This document shows, in pieces, positions 6,636-14,345 of a stretch of 36,570 nucleotides of DNA. The translations under genes were made by a program, and so were the position numbers. Position 1 is the first letter of the stretch. Each line of letters starts with the position of its first letter. The stretch is from Alloscardovia venturai (GTDB taxonomy: Bacteria > Actinomycetota > Actinomycetes > Actinomycetales > Bifidobacteriaceae). Under the pieces are notes generated by a model. That model was given only the letters and a program-made list of their open reading frames with translations, searched no databases and was not told where the DNA came from. The stretch lies in NCBI RefSeq assembly GCF_042676605.1, contig NZ_JBHTHQ010000025.1, positions 1 to 36,570 of the forward strand, in the 5' to 3' direction.

Positions 6636-7093
6636 GATTAAGCTGCCTTGACTACGATCAAGAGCAGCTTGAAGCTCTTGTGAATAATGTTATTAAGTAT
6701 CATGACTATGTCATCCAGTTGCAGGGTTTGGATATTGAACGCTTGGATAGTAACGCTAAGATTGAGTCAGCTATTTATGTCTGTTTTATTTCTCATTATG
6801 GTGTACCAATCGAAGCAACACATGATTACGATGATGTATTCGATCAGATATCAGATTTCGCATACCATTTAGCAACGGACCATCCTTTCTCTGACGCAAA
6901 CAAGCGCACTACCGTTCTTACGGTAATAGCGTTACTACATCGATGCGGGATTGATCTGACTTTCAAGGATTCTGATACGCTTACCGATAGTGCTCTCTAC
7001 CATTGGGTGAAAAATTTGGTGGAAAAGGAAAAGACATATAAAGAACTCGCAGGTGTTTTACGGGACAATGCTGTTCCACGCGTAACACAATAA
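6632..7093 (+). CDS. Doc-like (Fic/Doc family) toxin
   Basis: A 153-residue protein with the Doc-type motif HPFSDANKR at 84-92, so the catalytic histidine and the anion-binding residues are intact. Length and the TTVLTVIALLHRCGIDL helix after the motif also fit Doc of phage P1. Doc phosphorylates translation factor EF-Tu and halts protein synthesis, whereas longer Fic proteins transfer AMP; the K after N in the motif points to the Doc type. It overlaps the Panacea antitoxin gene, replacing the usual Phd partner. The C-terminus ends 12 bases before the converging replication gene. Confidence 0.85.
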   Translation: MRLSCLDYDQEQLEALVNNVIKYHDYVIQLQGLDIERLDSNAKIESAIYVCFISHYGVPIEATHDYDDVFDQISDFAYHLATDHPFSDANKRTTVLTVIALLHRCGIDLTFKDSDTLTDSALYHWVKNLVEKEKTYKELAGVLRDNAVPRVTQ

Positions 7094-7104
7094 ACTCACA
7101 TAAG

Positions 7105-8907
7105 TTATAGAAGTTGCCCCACCAGGGTGGCTGCGTTCTTATAGTCAGGTAATGCGCCGTGGCGTGGGAAACGAGCACGTACAAGACTTTCAATATTGTG
7201 CGCTTCGCTTGCCTGAATTCTATGCGTGGTAAGACTGCTTTGCATAACGTTCACCTCGTTTACCCACCACGTCCACAAAGTCCGTTCTACCATGTACGTG
7301 GCAGTTTTAACCGCATGCAAGCCGTGAGTGCCAAGCTTGTGAGCTTTCTTCTCAAGCCATGTGTAAAGACTATCCAATGCTGGGGTCGGGGAGGAGGCAT
7401 GGCTGGTGGCAAGCTGGTTTCCTTGGGAGATTCCTAAGCCGGTGTGGGTGCAGGCGTCCTGATTGGTGATGTTCAGCCATGTTTCGAGCAGGCTGAGGAG
7501 TGTGTTTCTGAGCAGTGTGTAATAGTTTTCTGGGGGCGTGTATCCACTTGTGGCAAGACTAGACACTAAACCACTATCAAGCCCAGTGTTCTCAACGTTT
7601 TTACAATCATCCAGACTCCAGTTTGTGTTGATATGCCAGGTGTGCGCGACAACGCCATGTGCTGATTTGGTGAGTGTAATGTGGCCTTGTTTTTCGAGTC
7701 GGCGTAGACTCATAGATGCTGTTTGGTGGCTTATGCCGCAGGTCAAGGCGATACGTCGAGAATCCAATTGGATAGTATCGTTAACGGCTTTGAGGGCATT
7801 GTAGAGCAGTGTGTTCATGACGCGCTGGTCTACAGCCTGACCAATACCTTTAATAGTGCGGGCGTTGTTCCACGTGTAAAGGTTTTCTATCTTCGCAGTA
7901 ATCAAAGTGAGCCGTATGTCAAAATCTTGAGTTTTTTGTGTTTCGTGACTGGTGATGTACTGGTAGGCTTTCACCCACATGCGTTTAAGGACACTGACAG
8001 TGTTGTGACTGCCGTACTTGGGGCGGCGTACACGACCCGCATTCGTGTTCTCGTATTTTGCGTGGGTTAGTCCTGGAGCATTCGACGAGACGACGAGTTC
8101 CATGAGATCTTGTATGTGCCAGTGGGCGCGCACAGCACCTAAAACAACAACCCACAAACGCTTGGACGTGTCCGTTGTCTTATTAACGGGTGCGTTCAGT
8201 GCTGTTTGGGAGCCTTTCGGCAATTCGCGTTTTATCCCTGGAAGATACGGCAATCCAAAAGAATCCACGTGTGCATCCTCTAGGCTTGTCTCGCTGTCAA
8301 CTGGATGAGTATCAGCTGGGGCAAGTGAGGCAAGCGTGTCGATGAGATGCCATATGTCTTGCTCGGATACGGTTGGGATAAGAAGGCAGTCAACGCTACC
8401 TTGGATAGGCTTGGATTGTCCACCGTTGCGGTGTGGTGAGTAGGGTGGGCGCACGCACCCGGTCACAGGGTTTAACAAAGGCGTAATATCCAGACTTGGT
8501 GTGTGGGCTTTCATCGCGTAAGCAAGCTTGCGCACTAATGACGCGTCCAGGGAATCTACCATGGAAATCCAAATGTGGCGGCCACCCGATGGTCCAGACT
8601 CGCATACGAGATAGGCGATATGACAGTCATCAAGAATGGTGGTTATTTTCTCGCAATCTGCTTGGACAAGCTCGCGCGATTGAGTATTTCCATCGTGAGC
8701 ATCTAAATCAAAACACACATACTGGTAGGTTGAACCGTCTGCCAGGTACATCGCCCACGGGCTTAAAGGTTCGCCACGGCTAATGAGGCGCTCCCGTGTC
8801 GCATTCATATACACGCCATCATGACGTGTATATACGCGCACAGCATCTCGTAACGACAACTCTTCCGTAAGTTTCCACGCAAGTGAAACGTGTTGGATAC
8901 GCCCCAT
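7105..8907 (-). CDS. Primase-polymerase-like replication protein with C-terminal HTH
   Basis: A 600-residue protein. ATG 8907 was chosen over GTG 8913 because GGGGAGG lies five bases upstream of the ATG. Residues 61-175 carry the archaeo-eukaryotic primase (AEP) signatures: the metal-binding YVCFDLDAHDG (D67, D69), then CESGPSGGRHIWISM (about 102-116) and GCVRPPYSPHRNGG (150-163). Around 380-420, RIALTCGISHQTASMSLRRL is a winged-helix-like motif suited to origin binding. Such proteins are plasmid and phage replication initiators that make their own primer. It is divergent from parAB and shares their promoter signal. The primase fold is well supported; the initiator role is inferred from context. 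Confidence 0.7.
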   Translation of the reverse strand: MGRIQHVSLAWKLTEELSLRDAVRVYTRHDGVYMNATRERLISRGEPLSPWAMYLADGSTYQYVCFDLDAHDGNTQSRELVQADCEKITTILDDCHIAYLVCESGPSGGRHIWISMVDSLDASLVRKLAYAMKAHTPSLDITPLLNPVTGCVRPPYSPHRNGGQSKPIQGSVDCLLIPTVSEQDIWHLIDTLASLAPADTHPVDSETSLEDAHVDSFGLPYLPGIKRELPKGSQTALNAPVNKTTDTSKRLWVVVLGAVRAHWHIQDLMELVVSSNAPGLTHAKYENTNAGRVRRPKYGSHNTVSVLKRMWVKAYQYITSHETQKTQDFDIRLTLITAKIENLYTWNNARTIKGIGQAVDQRVMNTLLYNALKAVNDTIQLDSRRIALTCGISHQTASMSLRRLEKQGHITLTKSAHGVVAHTWHINTNWSLDDCKNVENTGLDSGLVSSLATSGYTPPENYYTLLRNTLLSLLETWLNITNQDACTHTGLGISQGNQLATSHASSPTPALDSLYTWLEKKAHKLGTHGLHAVKTATYMVERTLWTWWVNEVNVMQSSLTTHRIQASEAHNIESLVRARFPRHGALPDYKNAATLVGQLL

Positions 8908-8951
8908 ACTCACCTCCCCTTTTAGGCTCTCTCATACTTGTGCAAGTTCAC

Positions 8952-9013
8952 AGGGGCGTGCGCATGAGCCAAGGAATAAAGGAATGAGAAAAGATAGCTC
9001 ATACTGTGCCCCT
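8952..9013 (-). promoter_or_regulatory. Long inverted repeat in the rep leader
   Basis: In the 5' leader of the replication gene, AGGGGC (8952-8957) and ATGAGC (8964-8969) are matched by GCTCAT (8997-9002) and GCCCCT (9008-9013), leaving a 27-base loop. Read on the minus strand it would fold soon after transcription start and before the ribosome-binding site. It could set copy number by attenuation or act as a protein or antisense target. Confidence 0.5.
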
Positions 9014-9016
9014 CTT

Positions 9017-9051
9017 TTAATATGAGCAAACATTTTTTCATTTTTTATATA
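9017..9051 (-). promoter_or_regulatory. Shared bipartite promoter motif, copy 2 (rep)
   Basis: On the minus strand TATATAAA (9051-9044), 16 bases, GCTCATATTAA (9027-9017). It points at the replication gene. It is one of four copies with the same spacing and lies back to back with the copy for parA, 22 bases away. It is read as a promoter or activator site; the hexamers do not match a standard -35/-10 pair, so the exact start is unknown. Confidence 0.7.
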
Positions 9052-9073
9052 AAGAAAATGAGGGGTGATTTTT

Positions 9074-9114
9074 TATATAAAACTTTTCTTCACTTCTGCT
9101 CACATTAAGTAGAA
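9074..9114 (+). promoter_or_regulatory. Shared bipartite promoter motif, copy 1 (parAB-transfer)
   Basis: TATATAAA (9074-9081), 16 bases, GCTCACATTAAGTAGAA (9098-9114). It differs from copies 3 and 4 at only one or two positions of the second half. It lies 29 bases before the parA start codon and probably drives 9143-16120. Confidence 0.75.
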
Positions 9115-9145
9115 CAAATTTTTTGTGATTCAAGGAGCAGAAGTG
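9091..9145 (+). promoter_or_regulatory. Inverted repeat covering the parA ribosome-binding site and start
   Basis: CACTTCTGCTC (9091-9101) is the exact complement of GAGCAGAAGTG (9135-9145). The right arm contains part of the AAGGAG ribosome-binding site and the GTG start codon of parA. If transcripts begin upstream of the left arm, an 11-bp stem would hide the start; if not, it is a DNA palindrome that the ParA/ParB pair or a regulator could bind. Confidence 0.65.
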
Positions 9146-9748
9146 AAGATTGTTATTGCGAACGCTAAAGGTGGAGTGGGTAAGACCACGAGTGCGCTCT
9201 ATCTTGCAGCCGCTGCGCGTATGCGTGGGTTAAAGGCGAGTGTATGGGATGCTGATCCACAAGCATCAGCAAGCTTGTGGGCAGACAAGGCCACAGAACT
9301 TGGAGAGCCTCTACCCTTTGATGTGATTCCTGCAAACAGGAGCACCCTGACTAAGCCAACAGAGGTGGATGAGCTCGTGTTTGTGGATACTCCTCCGAGT
9401 GGCGATACGATGCTGCAAGCTATCGCTTACGCAGACATGGTCATCGTGCCCATGAGTGATTCACCGATGGAGTTTATGCAAACCTGGCAAGTCATGAGTA
9501 ACATTCAGACATCTATCCAGGCACGCGTGCTTTTAGTGCGTGCGGAAGAACACACGACCGCGTTCAAAGAACTCGAAACCGCACTAGCCGAACAACGTAT
9601 CCCACGTTTTACTGCCGTGGTCAAGAAGCGTCAACCCTTGAAACTTGCTGTAGGAACAAACCCCCACAAACTCTACGAGTACGGAGACGTGTTAAGCGAG
9701 CTCATCGCACACACTCCGATTGCAGGAGGCACACATCATGGTCAGTAG
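9143..9748 (+). CDS. parA: ParA-family partition ATPase
   Basis: A 201-residue protein. GTG 9143 was chosen because AAGGAG sits upstream with five bases between, and because ParA proteins start directly with the beta strand KIVIANAKGGVGKTT. The deviant Walker A motif KGGVGKTT, the Walker A' segment VWDADPQASASLWAD, and the Walker B-like LVFVDTPPSGD are all present. It lacks an N-terminal DNA-binding extension, so it is the short type Ib form, which relies on its partner for operon control. It overlaps parB by 11 bases. ParA moves plasmid copies over the nucleoid with ParB bound at parS. The call is firm. Confidence 0.92.
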   Translation: MKIVIANAKGGVGKTTSALYLAAAARMRGLKASVWDADPQASASLWADKATELGEPLPFDVIPANRSTLTKPTEVDELVFVDTPPSGDTMLQAIAYADMVIVPMSDSPMEFMQTWQVMSNIQTSIQARVLLVRAEEHTTAFKELETALAEQRIPRFTAVVKKRQPLKLAVGTNPHKLYEYGDVLSELIAHTPIAGGTHHGQ

Positions 9749-10652
9749 CGCTTTCACATTGCCGTCGACTGCTACTAGGGGTCAGGGTTTGTCTGCAATT
9801 TTCCGTACCGCTGAGACTGCGACCCAGGGCAAAGAAGTAGTCTTGCTGCCTACCGCAAACTTGCATGGGTTTACGAATCACCCCTTCAAGGTCATGGATG
9901 ATGCTCCTATGGCAGCTCTCATGGAATCTATCGAACAAGGTGGTATCCATACGCCACTTATCGTGCGCGCAAATAATCACAGTTATGAGATTATTAGTGG
10001 ACACCGCCGTGCGCATGCAGCTCAACTCTTAGGAATAGAGACGGTGCCTTGCCTGATTGTGGACGTGGATGATGATACCGCAACAGTCATGATGGTCGAT
10101 GCGAACCTCAACAGGCCTCGTCTGCTTTTGAGCGAGCAGGCAAAGAGTATGCGCCAACGCTACCAAGCCCTGTCCCATCAAGGCAAAAACACGGGAGAAG
10201 GCACCACTGCAGAAATATTGGGTCGCCAGTATAAGAAGTCAGCATCTACTGTACGCCGCCTGGTACGCCTAGCAGCGTTAGAAGATACCATGCTGGAGCT
10301 TATCGATGATAAGAGGGTTAGCGCTGGAGCAGTCAAAGACCTCCTCCAACTCACCTGCGAGCAACGCTTAATAATCGTAGGCTTCCTCTCCGCGAATCCT
10401 GGCTTCAAACTCAGTAATAATGCGGCCCACCTCATCCGTATCCACACGAACCGTGGAGAAGAGCTCACCAGTGAGTTTCTTTCCCAAGCGATGAGTGAAA
10501 CCAAGCCTGACACTATCAGGGTTGACGTGCCGATCGTATGGCTGCCTGACGGGGTAGAAACCCTCGCCCAGGTTAAAGATTTGATCTATCAAGCATGTAA
10601 CCGGATTAAAGACGAGCAAGACGCTCATGACGAACAAGAAGGACTAATCTAG
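9738..10652 (+). CDS. parB: ParB-family centromere-binding protein
   Basis: A 304-residue protein. ATG 9738 follows AGGAGG and overlaps the parA stop. The N-terminal ParB/Srx domain includes HTPLIVRANNHSYEIISGHR followed by RAHAAQLLGIETVPC; GHRR (88-91) is the nucleotide-binding box, which in ParB proteins binds CTP. A helix-turn-helix (LGRQYKKSASTVRRLVRLAA, about 160-180) for parS follows, with a C-terminal dimerisation region. With ParA it would secure inheritance of the element while extrachromosomal. No clear parS cluster was recognised near the genes. Confidence 0.88.
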   Translation: MVSSAFTLPSTATRGQGLSAIFRTAETATQGKEVVLLPTANLHGFTNHPFKVMDDAPMAALMESIEQGGIHTPLIVRANNHSYEIISGHRRAHAAQLLGIETVPCLIVDVDDDTATVMMVDANLNRPRLLLSEQAKSMRQRYQALSHQGKNTGEGTTAEILGRQYKKSASTVRRLVRLAALEDTMLELIDDKRVSAGAVKDLLQLTCEQRLIIVGFLSANPGFKLSNNAAHLIRIHTNRGEELTSEFLSQAMSETKPDTIRVDVPIVWLPDGVETLAQVKDLIYQACNRIKDEQDAHDEQEGLI

Positions 10653-11378
10653 ATGACTGCCAAATTTTTCACAGCCACGCTCATGCAAGATTTTGCGTAC
10701 AAGTGGGCACCCCTCATGCTGCTATGTACGATACTCTTTCTTGCTGTCTCGTATTGGACGGACGCGAAATACCCTCGTTGGCGTGCAGCGTTAATGTGGT
10801 TGGCTCTGATTATTGCTTTTATTAGTCAGCTTCCCCTACCGTTCGCAATTCTTGTCCAACCAGAATTAGCTGTCGCCACGATAACGAGCAGGCCGTTGAC
10901 CATAAGCCGTCTTGTCCTGATGAACGCGATGAGTTTCCTTGCCATGATTGTGTACATGGGGGTTAATATGCGTCCGAACTTTGGGCTTAAGCAAACAGAT
11001 TTTGTTTCCCCCTTACCTTTAAAGGTCCAGGACAAGATTCGCGAGGTAAAAAATAAGCTCACACACAAAAACGTTCTGCCTCATGACGTCAACGAGTATA
11101 ACGATAAAGCATCACTAAAAGCAGGAGATTACGTAGGATACGACGATACAACAAGAATTGATTCTTTCGCGCTTGGTGCTTACTGGGCATACACACAAAC
11201 AGAACTGACAGAAAAAGAAAAAGCACAACTTGTCTTCCAGGGCGAGAACGTGGAACAAATCCAGCAAGCCTTGAGAACTGTTGGTGATTTGCGTACGGCA
11301 AGCACTGTTGTGACGTTGAGCGCACCGGGACGAGAAGTTCTTCCTGGTTTTGAAGCGTTTATGAACGATGAGGTTTAA
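10653..11378 (+). CDS. Three-segment membrane protein, transfer operon
   Basis: A 241-residue protein, starting directly after the parB stop (TAGATG) with GAAGGAC upstream. Hydrophobic stretches at about 18-35, 45-68 and 87-104 form three membrane segments. The C-terminal 130 residues are soluble and charged (RTVGDLRTASTVVTLSAPGR near the end). No family is recognised. Its place between parB and the transfer genes, and its tight spacing, make a role in conjugation (channel assembly or docking) likely. It may be the membrane anchor that a Gram-positive T4SS needs beyond VirB6. Confidence 0.65.
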   Translation: MTAKFFTATLMQDFAYKWAPLMLLCTILFLAVSYWTDAKYPRWRAALMWLALIIAFISQLPLPFAILVQPELAVATITSRPLTISRLVLMNAMSFLAMIVYMGVNMRPNFGLKQTDFVSPLPLKVQDKIREVKNKLTHKNVLPHDVNEYNDKASLKAGDYVGYDDTTRIDSFALGAYWAYTQTELTEKEKAQLVFQGENVEQIQQALRTVGDLRTASTVVTLSAPGREVLPGFEAFMNDEV

Positions 11379-11383
11379 CCCTC

Positions 11384-12991
11384 ATGTACGGTATAGATAA
11401 TAGTGAGCCGCGAGGATTCCTTGACCAAATTACTACCCGGCAGACCCCGCCCGAACAAGCAGAAAGTTTGGGACAGGTATCGCGTAGTGAACTGAAAAAG
11501 CGGCAAGCCCAGGCGTTGAAAGAACTTATCGCTCAAGACATTGACGCCACCCATAATGATGAAGAAAGCGTACAAGACGCGCACACTCCACGCAGACAGT
11601 CATGGCTGGGCCGCGCATTAGCATCAGCCTCATCTCTCATATCATCCAAATCACAAGAACAATCAGACATCGAGCAAGGTGAGGATGAGTTTGAGGGTGT
11701 GGATGATGATTTCTCAACCCTGTTCGACCCCTCAACCAATGAGCAGAATACAAGCAGGCACGAGGCGGAGCAGGAAGGCCATGAGGAAGCAAACATTCTG
11801 CCACAGAACATCGGTGAGCTGCTAGACGATGATGTGTCGGAAGCTGAACCGGATGCTATTCTGGCTCAACTTATTGAGCATGATAATACAGACGAGCTTA
11901 CTGACGAGTCCGATATTACAGATGTAGATGGAAGCGATGATGGTGTTGAGGCGCTCCTCGAAGAAACAGACAGTCTAGAAGAGGGTATCGTCGACACTGA
12001 CAACATAGATGAGTCGAACACGGATGAGTACTTAGACGAGCCAGCGCAATCTTCTGAGCAGCCAATGAGTATGCGCGACTTCCTTGAGGACATCAGCAAC
12101 AGCGAGGAAGAGAACGAATCACTCATAGAAGGTAAGAAACCAACTCATGTTCCGCCGTTTATTGCTCTTGGAGTTTCGCTTATTGTTTTATCGACTGTAG
12201 GATTGGGTGGCGCTTACGCGTATGCGCGCCACGAAACCACTCGATGTGAGAGTGTGACTTACGAATATAGGACAGAGCTGAGAAACTACGAGAAAACTCG
12301 TATGCAAGCCCGAAAACTTAGCATGAGCCTGAACGCGGGTCAAGTCGATAAGCCAAAGGTACTGACCAGTCTGAAAAAAGCAGCAGCTACACGTATCCCT
12401 GCCATAAGCTCTGTGCAGTGTGAGAGTGGAGTATTCTCTTTTACACGTAACCGGGCCACAGCTGCAGAAGTATCAAACGTATCCTACACGCTGGTATCAC
12501 GTCGTACACGTTTGACCAGTCTTATGCGCCAGACACGTCAATCCAAGACGCGCAAAGAGTACAAGAATGCGCTACAAGCGTTGCAAGCGACTGTAGATTC
12601 CGCGCAAGCACTCTATGACACATCCACAGGCCAGGTGGCTGACGAGAATACCAGAGCTCAGCTCAACACTCAGATTGAGCAGACGCGCAAAACTGTGAAA
12701 TCAAAAACTGCGTCAGCGGGTCATCTTGATAAGCAGCGTCAAGCCTTGACCGATGCGATGAGCCATGTTAGCGACAGTATGACTGCGAAGGCTCAAGCAG
12801 ACCAAGCCGCCGCAGCTCAAGCGCAGGCACAGGCTCAGGCGCAGCAGGCTACACCTCGCCAAGCTCAGCCCTACATTCCTCCACGCACAGCTCCACGCAG
12901 TCCAACACCACGCGGAAGTAATGGCGGCTCATCGCATGGGTGGAGTGTTCCTGCAGAGCCAGGCGAAGCAAACCTGCCTGACCACCTCTAA
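11384..12991 (+). CDS. Acidic single-pass membrane protein with coiled-coil exterior
   Basis: A 535-residue protein. Residues about 92-250 are extremely acidic and low-complexity (runs of D, E and S). One transmembrane segment lies at about 258-280 (FIALGVSLIVLSTVGLGGAY). The outside part has Ala/Gln-rich helices suited to a coiled coil (AAAAQAQAQAQAQQA near 475-490) and a Pro/Gly/Ser C-tail that could span the wall. It is therefore a type II membrane protein with a large acidic cytoplasmic domain. No family is recognised. In the T4SS operon it may take the place of a VirB8 or surface-exposed scaffold component; this is inferred from topology only. Confidence 0.65.
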   Translation: MYGIDNSEPRGFLDQITTRQTPPEQAESLGQVSRSELKKRQAQALKELIAQDIDATHNDEESVQDAHTPRRQSWLGRALASASSLISSKSQEQSDIEQGEDEFEGVDDDFSTLFDPSTNEQNTSRHEAEQEGHEEANILPQNIGELLDDDVSEAEPDAILAQLIEHDNTDELTDESDITDVDGSDDGVEALLEETDSLEEGIVDTDNIDESNTDEYLDEPAQSSEQPMSMRDFLEDISNSEEENESLIEGKKPTHVPPFIALGVSLIVLSTVGLGGAYAYARHETTRCESVTYEYRTELRNYEKTRMQARKLSMSLNAGQVDKPKVLTSLKKAAATRIPAISSVQCESGVFSFTRNRATAAEVSNVSYTLVSRRTRLTSLMRQTRQSKTRKEYKNALQALQATVDSAQALYDTSTGQVADENTRAQLNTQIEQTRKTVKSKTASAGHLDKQRQALTDAMSHVSDSMTAKAQADQAAAAQAQAQAQAQQATPRQAQPYIPPRTAPRSPTPRGSNGGSSHGWSVPAEPGEANLPDHL

Positions 12992-13007
12992 GTCTCAAGG
13001 AGAAAAG

Positions 13008-14345
13008 ATGCTTACCGTAAACGAATATTTGATTGATGCTCAGACCAAGCTTGATAGTTTTACCCGCGAGGATTGGAAGACATTCATTGAGCTGGTGGCC
13101 TCGTGTCATGCGTATGATTTCCCTAGCCTTATCACCCTGTATACGAGGGTGAAGGCTCCAGTTTTCTTGGCAGTCAATGAGGCTCAGCTTAATCTGCTGA
13201 CTGCACGCCAGCGTGCAGTAGACTATACGCTCATACCTGTGCTGACTCCTCAGCTTGTTTCTACACGTCACACGATGCGCGAGTTTGACGCGCTCACCCC
13301 TCTCATAGAGGTAACAACATCGAACGAACTAGTCGCCGCTCTAAGCGTAGACAGTGTGAATGGGATAAGCGAGCGTTTTTCTTTGGAGAGGCGTTCTGGA
13401 ATGCTGCACGCGCGCATACATTTGCCAGATAATGCGCGTATCCGCTTGTATGGTAGTCAAGACTTAAAAATGGTTAGATTCGAGCCTACCAGTTTCCAAC
13501 GCATCGCGGATGGTAAAGACTGGAGCCTGACCATGATTGATAGGAACGGTGCCATCCTGGGCAGTATCGATATCATCAGCGACTATCCACGTCTCATCGA
13601 TAATTACGGTAAAGCACGCGTCCAAAACATCGCCGACACAGTTATTCAGCCCACTGTTGCAGCTCATGGGGCAGTAATAAGTCGTATCGCTGCCTTCCGT
13701 GACCCATATCCTATCAATGATCAGCATAGTGTTGATAGCGAGGATAGGGTAGCGGTCCAACTCGATAAATACTTCCACCAGCTTTCCCACCCAGGCGATA
13801 AACCATCAGAGGGCAAAGAAAAAATCCTTGACCGTATGCTCTCTCGCCTTACCCCATTGCGCTCTTTTATCAGTAGTAGTGATGAGGAGACTGTGCGTAT
13901 TGGTGCGGGGCGTGTAGTCATTAGCGAGCATAACAGCCGCGACCTTACCGCCGTACACATACGCTTATGCCTAAGCACGTATTATCCAAACCTTGATGCG
14001 CAGACGGCAGAACGAGTCGCTTGCTTAGCATATGCAATAGCACTGAGTATGCTGCACTTGGACACTGCAGCAATCGTTGAACACGTTGCCGCTAATCCGC
14101 CCGTCTCGCTTGAGGAAGGCGATATTGCGCGCAGAATCGCAATAACTGCTTTACGTCTTTTTCATCCAACTCTTACCCGTCACGGGCACGGGTTTAGTGT
14201 TGGCGTTCCTTGGGATTGGCACAATATGGGTTCTCACCCAGCCATGATTATGGGACTTATTTATACCAGCCAATTCTTTCTTAAGGATGGGGTTAGTGTC
14301 GCAAAAAACGAGAACAGCCTCTACGAGCAGGAGGCAGACGAGTAA
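13008..14345 (+). CDS. Hypothetical soluble protein, transfer operon
   Basis: A 445-residue protein. ATG 13008 was chosen because AAGGAG lies at 12998-13003. The N-terminal FTREDWKTFIELVASCHAYD, then FPSLITLYTRVKAPVF, resembles the helical segment in ArdC-like anti-restriction and ICE helicase proteins that precedes their catalytic part. The similarity is slight and the typical zinc-protease motif is absent. Residues 330-400 form a Leu/Ala-rich helical bundle, and the C-terminus has TLTRHGHGFSVGVPWDWHNM. It is joined to the next gene with only one base pair between stop and ATG, so it belongs to the transfer operon. The function is unknown. Confidence 0.6.
   Translation: MLTVNEYLIDAQTKLDSFTREDWKTFIELVASCHAYDFPSLITLYTRVKAPVFLAVNEAQLNLLTARQRAVDYTLIPVLTPQLVSTRHTMREFDALTPLIEVTTSNELVAALSVDSVNGISERFSLERRSGMLHARIHLPDNARIRLYGSQDLKMVRFEPTSFQRIADGKDWSLTMIDRNGAILGSIDIISDYPRLIDNYGKARVQNIADTVIQPTVAAHGAVISRIAAFRDPYPINDQHSVDSEDRVAVQLDKYFHQLSHPGDKPSEGKEKILDRMLSRLTPLRSFISSSDEETVRIGAGRVVISEHNSRDLTAVHIRLCLSTYYPNLDAQTAERVACLAYAIALSMLHLDTAAIVEHVAANPPVSLEEGDIARRIAITALRLFHPTLTRHGHGFSVGVPWDWHNMGSHPAMIMGLIYTSQFFLKDGVSVAKNENSLYEQEADE

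Noticed and set aside
9125..9142. Upstream GTG at 9125 as parA start
   Set aside because: The AAGGAG ribosome-binding site would then lie inside the gene; the GTG at 9143 has proper spacing and gives the usual ParA N-terminus.
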